Origin: Sarcina sp034439435
GTDB lineage: Bacteria; Bacillota; Clostridia; Clostridiales; Clostridiaceae
Direction of reading: 5' to 3'
Length of the DNA: 64,000 nucleotides
Assembly: GCF_034439435.1 (NCBI RefSeq)
Contig: NZ_JAPCKJ010000003.1
Coordinates: forward strand, 124,001-188,000
A model generated the notes under the pieces. The model searched no databases. It had not been told where the DNA came from and worked only from the letters and a program-made list of their open reading frames with translations. A program made the position numbers and the translations under genes. Of the stretch, positions 36,841 to 46,198 are shown in pieces; within the stretch, counting starts at the first letter, position 1; each line of letters opens with the position of its first letter.

Positions 36841-39800
36841 CTAATTTAATAGTTTGTTTGATATAAAATTAATCTCATACTCTGTAATAATATTATCTCC
36901 ATCTAAATCCCACTCTTTTTTCTCTTGTCCATAATATTTAGAAGCTAATGCTAAATCGCCTAAATCTATTACTCCATTTTTATTAAAATCTCCTAGTAAA
37001 CCTTTCTCTTTTTCTGGTCCATATACTTCTAATTCAAGAACTGAATATGAAGAATTATTATTTCTCTTAGAGCAATTAACTCTCACATATCTAGCCATTT
37101 TTTCTCCAAATGTTATGGAATTTAAATTTTCCGAATTATTATTTAGTGTAGAAATCTTATTCCACTGATATCCGTCTTCTGATATTTCAACTGAAAACTC
37201 TTTTGCTGGATTTCCCCATCTTATTAATATTTCATTTATTTCTTTTACTTCTCCTAAATCAACCATAAGCCATTGGTTATCTGAATTCTTAGATACCCAC
37301 TTAGAACCCTCATTTTTAATATTACCATCAGTTGCTCTCCATTCATTGGTGTATAATAAATCATTTGAAGAAGAATATGCATCTTTTCCACAAGCTAGAT
37401 TCACCTTGTAACTCTCATCTCCAGCAATAGCTTCATCTGCTAAGACTCTATTATAAAGTTTAATATTGTCCATGCTACCTACTAAACCTTCTCCAATCTT
37501 CTCCAAAGGCAAAACAAAGGAGGTTAGGAATTCTTGTCCACTTATAATGCTATTATCATGTTTTCTATAACTATGAAGTTGTTGTATAAACTCCCCATTA
37601 GCATATAAAGATAAGTTTTCAAAGGTTCCTACTAAGGTTATAGTTGTCCATTCTCCTTCTTTCAATCTATAATCAAAATTTTGCTCATAAAAACTTCTTC
37701 TTATAGCTAAAGTTCCATCCTCTAAAACTTTCAATTCTCCTTCATATCCTGAGAAAAGATTCATAACCTTTCCAAGTTCATCAACCTTAACATCAAAAGA
37801 AATTGTATATGGATAAGCTAGAGCCTTAAGTGGAGTTTCTATCACTGTATTACCATTAAAGTTTAAATATTTATTTGAATTCTCTTCCTTAATTTCTCCA
37901 TTTTGAATATTTCCATCATATCCGTTACCACTCTTATCTAAGACATTTTCCTCATTTTCAAAGTCATATTCTATAACCACATCACTATTACTTTCAATTT
38001 CTCTTGAAACCTCAGTGTTTGGTCCTTCATCTAATTTATTAAATGTCTTCATAAACTCCGTATAATCTTTATCCGCTTTATTTCCTCTCCATATCTTTTC
38101 GCTAATAGTAGCAACAGCTGGTAATAGTCTTTCATGTAAATCAGCCTCTACTATTCCTTCCATGGATTCATCTCCCCAAATAGCCATTTTTCCCCCTAAA
38201 AGATTTGGCTCTCCTAATGGCACAAATGTATTTGCATTAAACTGATTTGGCTCCCAATTATTATAAACATATTGAGTATCCATAAAATCCTTATGCCATC
38301 TTGAAGGAGTTATATAAGTATATGGCTGTGGAACATTAACAACCTTGTATCCTTCCTCAATTCTCGCCTTAGGATCTTCCCAAGCTAAACTCCATACATC
38401 TATAACAGTTTCTTTTGGAAGTATTGTATCTCCTGCAAAAGGTTTTAAAGATCCCCAAACTCTTGGTGTTTTTCCTTTATCCACTAAGTATTGTGACATA
38501 TTTGCTGCATATTTTCTAAATTTATCTCCTACCCTTGTATCATACTCATCTATTCCCAAATGAACTGTATCTCCTAAGAAAACAGGATTCTCCTCATTTA
38601 AAAACTCATCAAATAATTCTTTTATAAACTTAGCTCCCTCTGGATTATCTATATCTATGTGATCAAACCAATAATTTTCTGAATGTATAGGTGTACCCTT
38701 CTCCCTATTATACTTAGTAAAAGGAAGTGAATGAGCTGGTGTATCTATTTCTGGTACAACCTCCATACCTCTGTCCATAGCATCTAATTGTAAGTTGATA
38801 AACTCTTCTTGAGTATAATAAGGATCGTTTAAATCATCATTATTAGGCTTTAATCCTGGATGATTCTTACTTTCTAATCTAAAGGCATTATAAACTGAAT
38901 CCCAACTTTCTGGCTTATTATAATTTGTCCCCGATGGAGCCCATTGATTGTCATTTAAATGTATATGGAACTCATTAATCTTATACCATGACAATATCTT
39001 GGAATAATCCTCTAAAAACTCCATTCTCATAGGCATTCTTGCTACATCAAGCATAGCTCCTCTAATTTCATACTTAGGGAAATCTCTAATGACTCCACAT
39101 GGTATCTCATCATGATTTTCATCCTGCCATAATATTTGAAGTAAGGTTGTTGTTCCATATAATGCTCCCGTGTAATAACTTGAGTATATCTTTATAGAAT
39201 CTTGAACCTGTGTAAAATATCCTTCTTCTCCAACTTCATATTGATCTTCCAATTGAGACTCTATATAAATATCTCCTTTTTTAACTTCTGAATCTGATGA
39301 AACTTCTACTATATCAAGCTCAATTCCTTTAAAGTCCTTTAAGTTTTCGTTAAATAGCTTAGCTACCTTCATTAAACCTACATTATTTCTATCATTAATT
39401 AATATTCTTGACTCTTCTGTTAAAGTAAAATTACCTTCTAATCCGTACCACTCTTGAAGACTTGGAATTACTTTTGGTTCTTCATTTCCCTTCTCTACTG
39501 GAGGGAATAAATCTTCATTTAAAGAAGCTTTATTTGGAACATTTAAATTTAAACTCTTTTCAACAGTCTTTTCTGGCTCTTTCTCTTTATAAATTTCAAA
39601 CAACAAACTAACATCTCTATCTTCTATATTAGAATCTGTTATTTCTCCTTCATTACTTACTACATTTTTAAACTCACTTCCTCTTAACCTAATACCAAAG
39701 CCCTCTGGCACTTCTGGGAACTTAATCATCTCATCACTTACTGTTACTTCTGACAAAGAAGTTATTGAATTTGCAACCTGTTCTAAAGAAGGATCAAAAT

Positions 39801-40827
39801 CAGGTATTATTTTTTCTGTTCCCTGTACTTCTAACTCTCTTATAGAAACATTATTATATGCATTAGCATTTCTTTCCCTTATATAAACTCTTATATATCT
39901 AGCATTTTCCTTATTATCAAAAACAATCTCATCCACTTTATTCACATCATTGCTAGGATTATGCTTTACTCTTTTAATCTCTGTCCATTCTTTACCATCA
40001 TCTGAAATCTCTATACTATAATCCTCTGCAAAAGCTTTTTTGTACCAATGTATTTTGGCACTTTCAATCTCTAAAACTTTTCCAAAGTCAACATATACCC
40101 ATTGATGACTATCTTCTGAGGACTCTACAGTCATTGTAGGGCTAGACCATCTTGAATCATCTGAAGTAGTATCTCCATCAACTATTTTGTTAGAAGTCCA
40201 CTCTGAATTATTATTTTCCACAGCTGATGCCTTTGTTTCTTTCCCTTCAGCTACATTTCCCTTAAAAAGTTTATATCCCATAACCTCAAACTCTCTAATA
40301 CTAACACTTGTCCACTGATTTCTCTTAGTAATAAATATTCTTACATACCTTGCAGTTTCTTCATTATCAAAACTAGCTTTATTAACCTTATTTTTATCGT
40401 TTTCATTCTTACCTACTGGATTAGTTAATGTTTCTGTTATATCTCTCCAATTTTCCTTATCAGCAGATGTTTGTATCTTAAACTCTGTTGCATATGCAAA
40501 ATTCTGCCACCGTATATTAATATTATTTATAACATACTCTTCTCCTAAATCAACCATAAGCCATTGTGGTTGAACTGATGTTACTTCTGCACTAGACCAT
40601 CTAGAATCTTCTGTAATGTAATCTCCATCTACGGCCTTATCACCTTGCCAATTACTTGATGACTCTACGCCAGAAACTTCAACTGATTTTCCCAAAGCTA
40701 GATTTACATTTGAAACATTACTTGAATTTTTTATTTCATTGGCTTTTGCAATTCTAATATTAGTTCCACATAAAATATTCATCATAAAAACACCACATAA
40801 AATCGCACCAATTCTCTTTTTATTCAA
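36841..40827 (-). CDS. Secreted multimodular GH20 beta-hexosaminidase with dockerin
   Basis: Exo-beta-N-acetylhexosaminidase acting outside the cell on host glycans; 1328 residues. Order: signal peptide (about 1-30), CBM32 (40-185), CBM32 (191-337), an Ig-like or linker region (about 345-430), GH20b domain (450-580), GH20 barrel (585-930), LamG-like domain (951-1137), CBM32 (1142-1271), dockerin (1277-1327). The catalytic pair is Asp760-Glu761 in HLGIDEYD; IHLNDNQW (622-629) and VPEIDTPAHS (691-700) are also diagnostic. The dockerin has two calcium-loop halves, DFNKNGVIDLGDLA and DLDGDNIITEYEIN. The start is TTG at 40827, about 10 bases after GGGGG; no ATG alternative preserves the signal peptide as well. 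Confidence 0.95.
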   Translation of the reverse strand: MNKKRIGAILCGVFMMNILCGTNIRIAKANEIKNSSNVSNVNLALGKSVEVSGVESSSNWQGDKAVDGDYITEDSRWSSAEVTSVQPQWLMVDLGEEYVINNINIRWQNFAYATEFKIQTSADKENWRDITETLTNPVGKNENDKNKVNKASFDNEETARYVRIFITKRNQWTSVSIREFEVMGYKLFKGNVAEGKETKASAVENNNSEWTSNKIVDGDTTSDDSRWSSPTMTVESSEDSHQWVYVDFGKVLEIESAKIHWYKKAFAEDYSIEISDDGKEWTEIKRVKHNPSNDVNKVDEIVFDNKENARYIRVYIRERNANAYNNVSIRELEVQGTEKIIPDFDPSLEQVANSITSLSEVTVSDEMIKFPEVPEGFGIRLRGSEFKNVVSNEGEITDSNIEDRDVSLLFEIYKEKEPEKTVEKSLNLNVPNKASLNEDLFPPVEKGNEEPKVIPSLQEWYGLEGNFTLTEESRILINDRNNVGLMKVAKLFNENLKDFKGIELDIVEVSSDSEVKKGDIYIESQLEDQYEVGEEGYFTQVQDSIKIYSSYYTGALYGTTTLLQILWQDENHDEIPCGVIRDFPKYEIRGAMLDVARMPMRMEFLEDYSKILSWYKINEFHIHLNDNQWAPSGTNYNKPESWDSVYNAFRLESKNHPGLKPNNDDLNDPYYTQEEFINLQLDAMDRGMEVVPEIDTPAHSLPFTKYNREKGTPIHSENYWFDHIDIDNPEGAKFIKELFDEFLNEENPVFLGDTVHLGIDEYDTRVGDKFRKYAANMSQYLVDKGKTPRVWGSLKPFAGDTILPKETVIDVWSLAWEDPKARIEEGYKVVNVPQPYTYITPSRWHKDFMDTQYVYNNWEPNQFNANTFVPLGEPNLLGGKMAIWGDESMEGIVEADLHERLLPAVATISEKIWRGNKADKDYTEFMKTFNKLDEGPNTEVSREIESNSDVVIEYDFENEENVLDKSGNGYDGNIQNGEIKEENSNKYLNFNGNTVIETPLKALAYPYTISFDVKVDELGKVMNLFSGYEGELKVLEDGTLAIRRSFYEQNFDYRLKEGEWTTITLVGTFENLSLYANGEFIQQLHSYRKHDNSIISGQEFLTSFVLPLEKIGEGLVGSMDNIKLYNRVLADEAIAGDESYKVNLACGKDAYSSSNDLLYTNEWRATDGNIKNEGSKWVSKNSDNQWLMVDLGEVKEINEILIRWGNPAKEFSVEISEDGYQWNKISTLNNNSENLNSITFGEKMARYVRVNCSKRNNNSSYSVLELEVYGPEKEKGLLGDFNKNGVIDLGDLALASKYYGQEKKEWDLDGDNIITEYEINFISNKLLN

Positions 40828-40955
40828 TTTTTAATTTCCCCCTTTATAACACAATATCACTATATATTTTTATTCTAATGAAGATTATTATATAATTAAC
40901 TTATTAAAAATTATTTTATTTAGCAAATAAACCATATATTTAAGGAGTTGATTTT

Positions 40956-41258
40956 ATGATAAAACACATTGTTATGTGGAAACTAAAAGATGATGCTGAA
41001 GGAAATTCAAAGGCTGAAAATGCTAAAATAATAAAAGATTCTTTAGAAGACTTACAAGGAAAAATTAAGGAAATAGTTGCTCTTGAAGTTGGAATAGATG
41101 TTAATAAATCAGAACAAGCTTACGACATCGTTTTATACTCAACATTTAATTCTTTAGAGGATTTAGACTCTTATCAAAAGAATCCTGATCATGTAAAAGC
41201 AGGTTCTTTCGTAAAAAAAGTAGCAAGCTCAAGGGTTGTTGTTGATTACGAAGTTTAA
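40956..41258 (+). CDS. Dabb (stress-responsive A/B barrel) domain protein
   Basis: A 100-residue single-domain protein of the dimeric alpha/beta barrel (Dabb) family. Marks: N-terminal MIKHIVMWKLKDDAEG, the central ALEVGIDVNKSEQAYDIVL and YSTFNSLEDLDSYQKNPDH, typical of the family. AAGGAG is 7 bases before ATG. The biochemical role of bacterial stand-alone Dabb proteins is generally unknown. It is one of the few plus-strand genes here, divergent from GH20 and convergent with GH31; it shares a bidirectional terminator with the latter. Confidence 0.9.
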   Translation: MIKHIVMWKLKDDAEGNSKAENAKIIKDSLEDLQGKIKEIVALEVGIDVNKSEQAYDIVLYSTFNSLEDLDSYQKNPDHVKAGSFVKKVASSRVVVDYEV

Positions 41259-41271
41259 AGAATATAAAACA

Positions 41272-41320
41272 AATCCCCTAGAATTATAAGTTATCTCAAT
41301 TATAATTCTAAGGGATTTTT
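41272..41320. terminator. Bidirectional terminator between the Dabb gene and GH31
   Basis: An 18-base stem with one mismatch: AATCCCCTAGAATTATAA / TTATAATTCTAAGGGATT, followed by a T-run on the plus strand and an A-rich left flank. It lies between convergent stops. Confidence 0.82.
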
Positions 41321-41322
41321 AT

Positions 41323-42861
41323 TTAATCTATTTTCTCAAAAATTAAAACCTCTTTTATAGATGAAGTCATTTCTTTAATTACAGGACCTATGATAATTTC
41401 ACCATTTTCTCTTTTCCACTTCCCTTTTGGGAATTTCACACTTCTTTTTATTACCCCTTTTTTAATAGTTGGAGCCACCATGTATTTGGGTCCTAACATA
41501 AATTGATCTTGAATTCCTTCTAAACCTTCATTAGGAAATTCATACTCCATATACCTAACTATTGGTTCTCCAGTTTTGCTAGATTCTTCTGCTAAGCTAT
41601 AAATATATTCTGAATATTTCACATGTTTCCAAGCTACATCTTTACATAGTTCAAAATTTTCTCTAGATAGTACTCTCCATGGTGCTGCTGAAAATTGCAT
41701 CATTGGCATAAGTGTCGCACATTGAGCATATCTTACAAACAATTCTTCATCTAGATTATCACTATTTTCTAAGAAATTAAGATACTCGCCTCCCCCAATC
41801 ATATCTGGGCATGTGTATGCATATCCTAAAATTCCTTGCGCTAATTGATTAGGAATAAGTGAAGAGACTCCATTATATTCCCAGCTATGATTTTTATCCG
41901 CTAACCTTTGTACTAAAGGTAATCCTGCACATTGGAAACAAGCTCTAAATTCATTATATTCATAATCTAACCCTAAAAGCGCCCAAAGCTTACTTTGCTC
42001 ATTTGCCTCTATTTCTCTATATGTTAAATCATCATTACTATAAAAACTCGCATCCCCAGCATCAAATTTAAAACCATCAACTCCATATTCTTTAACTAAG
42101 AAGTCATTTTGATCACAATACCATTTGACAGCTTTTGGATTTGTCAAATCCAAAACCGCTGAATATCCATTCCACCATTTTTTTATTGCAACAGATCCAT
42201 CTTTATTTTTAACTAAACAATCCTCATCCCTTAAAAATCTAAATTCTTGTGTATCTGAAGTTATAAAAGGACATGTCCATAACATTACTTTAAACCCTAA
42301 TTCATGTAGTTTCTTTATCATATTCTTAGGGTTTTTAAACTTCTCACCATTAAATCTCCATTTTCCATAATAGTCGCTCCATCCATCATCAATCATTATT
42401 ATTCCCGTAGGCATACCATTTTTAATTATAGAATTAGCATATTCCAATATCTTTTCTTCTCTTTGATCATATAAAAGCTCAATCCAAGTATTATATTGTG
42501 GTTTAGTAAAGAAATTTTTAGGTGGTACTTTACCATTAGCATTGAAAAAATTTTTAGAAGCATGTAAAAAAGCATCCTTTAAATTTTCTCCTACCTCATA
42601 TAATTGTGGTATTTCCTCTTCAGTAATCATTTCTATAACACCCTTAGAAACTTTTAATTTGAATCCAGAATTGCACCATATGTATCTCCCCTTATTTGAA
42701 ATAAGCAATGTATTTACTTGGTTAGGACTCTCATTTGGATATATATTAGCTTCGTAATTTGAGTTAAAACTCAATGGATACTTTCCCCCATCATTAACAA
42801 TTGGTCCATACCAGAATTCATTTTCCTTCATAGAAAAAGCATAACTATTAAATTTCCCCAT
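41323..42861 (-). CDS. GH31 family glycosidase (short form)
   Basis: Leaderless retaining alpha-glycosidase of 512 residues. A reduced N-terminal beta domain (about 1-120) precedes the GH31 barrel: IIMIDDGWSDYYGKW (near 155), PKNMIKKLHELGFKVMLWTC, and the nucleophile Asp in YGVDGFKFDAGDASF (near 265). Later come CPDMIGGG and MPMMQFSAAPWR, then a small C-terminal domain. The short N-domain resembles the MYORG / bacterial alpha-galactosidase-like group of GH31 more than classical alpha-glucosidases or YicI, but the substrate is not certain. GAGAGGT lies 9 bases before ATG. Confidence 0.88.
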   Translation of the reverse strand: MGKFNSYAFSMKENEFWYGPIVNDGGKYPLSFNSNYEANIYPNESPNQVNTLLISNKGRYIWCNSGFKLKVSKGVIEMITEEEIPQLYEVGENLKDAFLHASKNFFNANGKVPPKNFFTKPQYNTWIELLYDQREEKILEYANSIIKNGMPTGIIMIDDGWSDYYGKWRFNGEKFKNPKNMIKKLHELGFKVMLWTCPFITSDTQEFRFLRDEDCLVKNKDGSVAIKKWWNGYSAVLDLTNPKAVKWYCDQNDFLVKEYGVDGFKFDAGDASFYSNDDLTYREIEANEQSKLWALLGLDYEYNEFRACFQCAGLPLVQRLADKNHSWEYNGVSSLIPNQLAQGILGYAYTCPDMIGGGEYLNFLENSDNLDEELFVRYAQCATLMPMMQFSAAPWRVLSRENFELCKDVAWKHVKYSEYIYSLAEESSKTGEPIVRYMEYEFPNEGLEGIQDQFMLGPKYMVAPTIKKGVIKRSVKFPKGKWKRENGEIIIGPVIKEMTSSIKEVLIFEKID

Positions 42862-43004
42862 ATAAACTTACCTCTCAAACCTTTAAATTAAATTTACCTA
42901 AAATAAACAAATTATAATCAATCAAATATATTTTTTAAATCTCTTCTTATTATATACTATTCTTTTACAATTTTGGATATAAATAATATATTTTCACAAA
43001 ATAA

Positions 43005-43038
43005 AAAGAAGCTCAAATTAAACAATTCAAGCTTCTTT
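43005..43038 (-). terminator. Terminator after the BceB-like permease gene
   Basis: Stem AAAGAAGCT / AGCTTCTTT with further pairing AATT / AATT inside, followed by TTTTATTTTGTG on the minus strand, about 30 bases past the stop at 43070. Confidence 0.75.
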
Positions 43039-43069
43039 ATTTTATAAGTAAGTTTATTGGCTTTTCTTA

Positions 43070-45118
43070 TTATTTTTGTTTTAGAGCATTCTTTACTGTT
43101 GCTTTATACCCGGTATATGTTGCGTAGAAATACCCACCATAAACAATTACCATTATTAAAGCAGTTACTAATGATGATGCTCCTATATCTGGTTTATTAA
43201 ACATAGTTAGGAATCCATTTACCACTTTTATTGCAACTACTGAGTGAACTAAAGCTACAACTAATGGTAATCCAAAATAAATACTTACTTGTGTAAATAT
43301 TGATTTATTTATCATCTTTTGAGATACACCAATTCTTCTTAAAGATTTGTATCTTACAACACTATCACTAGCTTCTGATAATTGTTGAAGTGCAAGTACT
43401 GCAGTACTTGATATTAAGAATATTATTCCTAAATATATTCCTATGAATAATATTGTATTTGTCACACCGTTATTTTCTTCATATATACGATCTCTTGTAT
43501 ATCCATTTACAAAGCCATATTGGTCTGTATCAATAATTCCATCTCTGTAATCACTGAATAATTTTTGCACTCTTTTTTCTTCTTCTTTTGAATTATTAGG
43601 GAAGTTTATATTAATTTTACTTGAAAAAGGCTCTAAATTAGAAACAACATCATCTGGTACTATTAAAGTAAGGAAATTACTTGCCATTCCTGTGCTTTCA
43701 AGAGATTCCTCTATAGCCTGATTTTTCCCTGTTAATGAACTATTTGCAATAGTATATTCTTTACCATTAATATCTATTTTTTTATTATTTTCAATTATAT
43801 TTTTTAAAGTATTTTCTAATTTAGTAAAATTAGATGATATTAATACTTCATTATTATTTAAGTTTAATGGTTTTTCTCCTTTTAAAGCTCTTATGTCATT
43901 ATATGAACTTATACTTATAGCATTTACTCCATAATCACTAACTGTTGTCACTAAACTTTTTGTATTTTTATCTTCTGCATTTTTATCTAATAAGTTTCCT
44001 AAATTAGTATCTTTTAAATCATATTCATTATATGAAACAATCTTATCCTCTGGATTAAATTTAAATCCTAACTCTTTTATTGATTGCTCAGCAGTTTTTA
44101 TATTACCAGCCTTATCTGGAAAATATTGAGCTGATGCATCAAATGGAGTTGTAGCTTCTAATCCTTTTTCTAAAGCATTTTTGAAGCTTAAACCAGTTGA
44201 TAATGTTCCTATAGTTAAGAATAACATAAGACATATTACTGTCATTGATAAGAAGTTAGTATTTATCTTACTATTCATTTGTCTTAATACAAAGATGTTT
44301 AATCCTTTTAAGTAAACATTTTTGTTCTTTTGAACAACATATAAAACAAATCCTGCTAAACTAAAGAATAATAGTAATGTTCCTAAAACACCTAAAGCTA
44401 TTGATCCCCAGAACATACTATCTGTTGGATTTAAACCAACTTTAATTACTAACCCATAGGCACTACCTAATAATCCTAAAGATAATAAAAAGATTATTGC
44501 TGTTAATATAGGATTTTTGATTTTCATATCCTCATTCTTTTTAGCTGCTGTTAACATGTCTATAAGTTTATACTTTGAAATTACAACAGTGTTAAAAAGC
44601 ATAACTAAGATAAATATTATCCCAAAATATAAAACAGTCTTTATAATAGCATCAGTTGATAATAAGAACTTATAATTACTTAGTGGAACTTCAAATAACT
44701 TAGCTGCAAAAGCAGATATTCCTTGAGAAACTATTATACCTACTCCTAAACCTACAACTAGAGATATAATTCCTACTAAAGCTGTTTCATATGTAAGTAT
44801 TTTTGAAATCTTATTTTTCCCCATACCAAGTGTCATATATATACCTAATTCTTTTTTACGCTTCTTAACTAAAAAGTTATTTGCGTAAAGAATTAATCCA
44901 CCTAAAACACAAGATATAAATACAGAGATTCCAGATATTAAACTCTGTAATACTTTTATATATTCTGCCTGTCTTGATCCTAATTCTGTAAAGGCTTTTT
45001 GATCTCCTATGGAGTTAAATGCATAGAATATACATACTCCAAGAGTTAATGTTAGAAAGTATATTGAATAATCTTTAAAGCTCTTTCTAACATTGTTTAA
45101 AGCTATCTTAAAATACAT
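43070..45118 (-). CDS. BceB-type ABC permease (peptide antibiotic sensing and resistance)
   Basis: FtsX-like permease of the BceAB family, about 682 residues. It has ten predicted membrane spans with the diagnostic large extracellular domain between spans 7 and 8 (roughly residues 310-530, which contains no long hydrophobic run). The N-terminus MYFKIALNNVRKSFKDYSIY is typical. Upstream in-frame TTG and ATG codons overlap the GGAGGGG ribosome binding site, so the ATG at 45118 is chosen. The gene overlaps the ATPase gene by 11 bases. BceAB transporters detect cell-wall-active peptides and signal flux to a BceS kinase; both regulator genes lie just upstream. Confidence 0.92.
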   Translation of the reverse strand: MYFKIALNNVRKSFKDYSIYFLTLTLGVCIFYAFNSIGDQKAFTELGSRQAEYIKVLQSLISGISVFISCVLGGLILYANNFLVKKRKKELGIYMTLGMGKNKISKILTYETALVGIISLVVGLGVGIIVSQGISAFAAKLFEVPLSNYKFLLSTDAIIKTVLYFGIIFILVMLFNTVVISKYKLIDMLTAAKKNEDMKIKNPILTAIIFLLSLGLLGSAYGLVIKVGLNPTDSMFWGSIALGVLGTLLLFFSLAGFVLYVVQKNKNVYLKGLNIFVLRQMNSKINTNFLSMTVICLMLFLTIGTLSTGLSFKNALEKGLEATTPFDASAQYFPDKAGNIKTAEQSIKELGFKFNPEDKIVSYNEYDLKDTNLGNLLDKNAEDKNTKSLVTTVSDYGVNAISISSYNDIRALKGEKPLNLNNNEVLISSNFTKLENTLKNIIENNKKIDINGKEYTIANSSLTGKNQAIEESLESTGMASNFLTLIVPDDVVSNLEPFSSKININFPNNSKEEEKRVQKLFSDYRDGIIDTDQYGFVNGYTRDRIYEENNGVTNTILFIGIYLGIIFLISSTAVLALQQLSEASDSVVRYKSLRRIGVSQKMINKSIFTQVSIYFGLPLVVALVHSVVAIKVVNGFLTMFNKPDIGASSLVTALIMVIVYGGYFYATYTGYKATVKNALKQK

Positions 45119-45875
45119 CTCTATCATCCCCTCCAAGAAGTGTTATAACCTCAATAATTCTGTCAAAGAATTCTTTTCTTGAATCTGTTCCTCTTACTAA
45201 TTCATTGAATATCTTTCCGTCTTTTATAAATAAAATTCTATGAGCATAACTTGCTGTAAAAGCATCATGAGTTACCATAAGTATTGTAGCTTCTAACTCT
45301 TTATTTAAATTTTCAAAGGAATCAAGAAGCATTCTTGCTGATTTTGAATCTAATGCTCCTGTTGGCTCATCGGCTAATATTAATGATGGATTTGTCACTA
45401 TTGCTCTAGCTGAAGCAACTCTCTGCTTTTGTCCACCTGATATTTGATATGGGAACTTATTTAATATTTCCTCAATCCCTAAGCTTTTTGCAACTTTTTT
45501 AATAAGAATATCTATTTCTTTTGGTTTTCTACCTTGTATAGTTAATGCTAAAGCTATATTTTCATATGATGTTAATGTATCTAGTAGATTAAAGTCTTGG
45601 AATATAAATCCTAACTCATCCCTTCTAAACTTTTCTAATTGCTTTGATTTTAATTTTGTAATATCTTTTCCATTAATAATTATATTTCCTGTAGTAACAT
45701 TGTCTATAGTTGATATACAATTAAGTAATGTTGTTTTACCACTTCCTGATGGTCCCATTATTCCAACAAACTCACCTTTATCAACCTTAAAGCTTATATT
45801 GTCTATAGCTTTTGTTACATTATCTTTATTTCCATAATATTTTTCTATATTTTCAACACTTAAAATATTTTTCAT
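45108..45875 (-). CDS. BceA-type ABC transporter ATPase
   Basis: ATP-binding subunit of 255 residues partnering the BceB-like permease. Walker A MGPSGSGKTTLLNCI, Q-loop FIFQDFNLLDTLTSYENI, signature ISGGQKQRVASARAI, Walker B LILADEPTGALDSKSA and the switch histidine MVTHDAFTASYA are all intact. The family-typical LDTLTSYENIALAL and the C-terminal extension after GKIFNEL fit BceA/YxdL rather than LolD-type ATPases. AGGAGGA is 7 bases before ATG. It is separated from the kinase gene by a 323-base regulatory region, so it has its own, presumably BceR-controlled, promoter. Confidence 0.94.
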   Translation of the reverse strand: MKNILSVENIEKYYGNKDNVTKAIDNISFKVDKGEFVGIMGPSGSGKTTLLNCISTIDNVTTGNIIINGKDITKLKSKQLEKFRRDELGFIFQDFNLLDTLTSYENIALALTIQGRKPKEIDILIKKVAKSLGIEEILNKFPYQISGGQKQRVASARAIVTNPSLILADEPTGALDSKSARMLLDSFENLNKELEATILMVTHDAFTASYAHRILFIKDGKIFNELVRGTDSRKEFFDRIIEVITLLGGDDRDVF

Positions 45876-45935
45876 ATCTTGTTCCTCCTCATTTCATCTT
45901 ACAATGTTATTTTATCTTCTTTAATGAAAATCACA

Positions 45936-45972
45936 TATTTATTTATCTTTCATATACATTACAATTTTGTAA
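45936..45972 (-). promoter_or_regulatory. Putative BceR-type operator and promoter of bceAB
   Basis: TTACAA (45959-45964) and TTGTAA (45967-45972) form a 6-base dyad with a 2-base spacer. On the minus strand one arm serves as a -35-like TTGTAA, followed after exactly 17 bases by TAAATA (45941-45936) as -10. It is placed about 60 bases before the bceA start. Similar ACAA/TTGT palindromes are known targets of GraR/BceR-type regulators. Confidence 0.5.
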
Positions 45973-46037
45973 GACTTCTATACTAAAATAAAATTAATAT
46001 AAAAATTTTATTGCAGTTATCAATAATATATAAATAA

Positions 46038-46082
46038 TAAGAGTATAATTAGCTTTCTATATTTAAACTAATCATACTCTTA
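46038..46082 (-). terminator. Terminator after the BceS-like kinase gene
   Basis: A 15-base stem with one mismatch, TAAGAGTATAATTAG / CTAATCATACTCTTA, 15-base loop, with T-rich sequence on the minus strand. It separates the two-component genes from bceAB. Confidence 0.65.
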
Positions 46083-46198
46083 AATTAAAACTTAATTAAA
46101 TTATAAGTTTTAGATTTCTTTATAGCATTTTTAAATCTGTATGTAATCTTAAACTCAAAATTAACTTAAAACAAAGCTAAATTTAATAAACACATATT

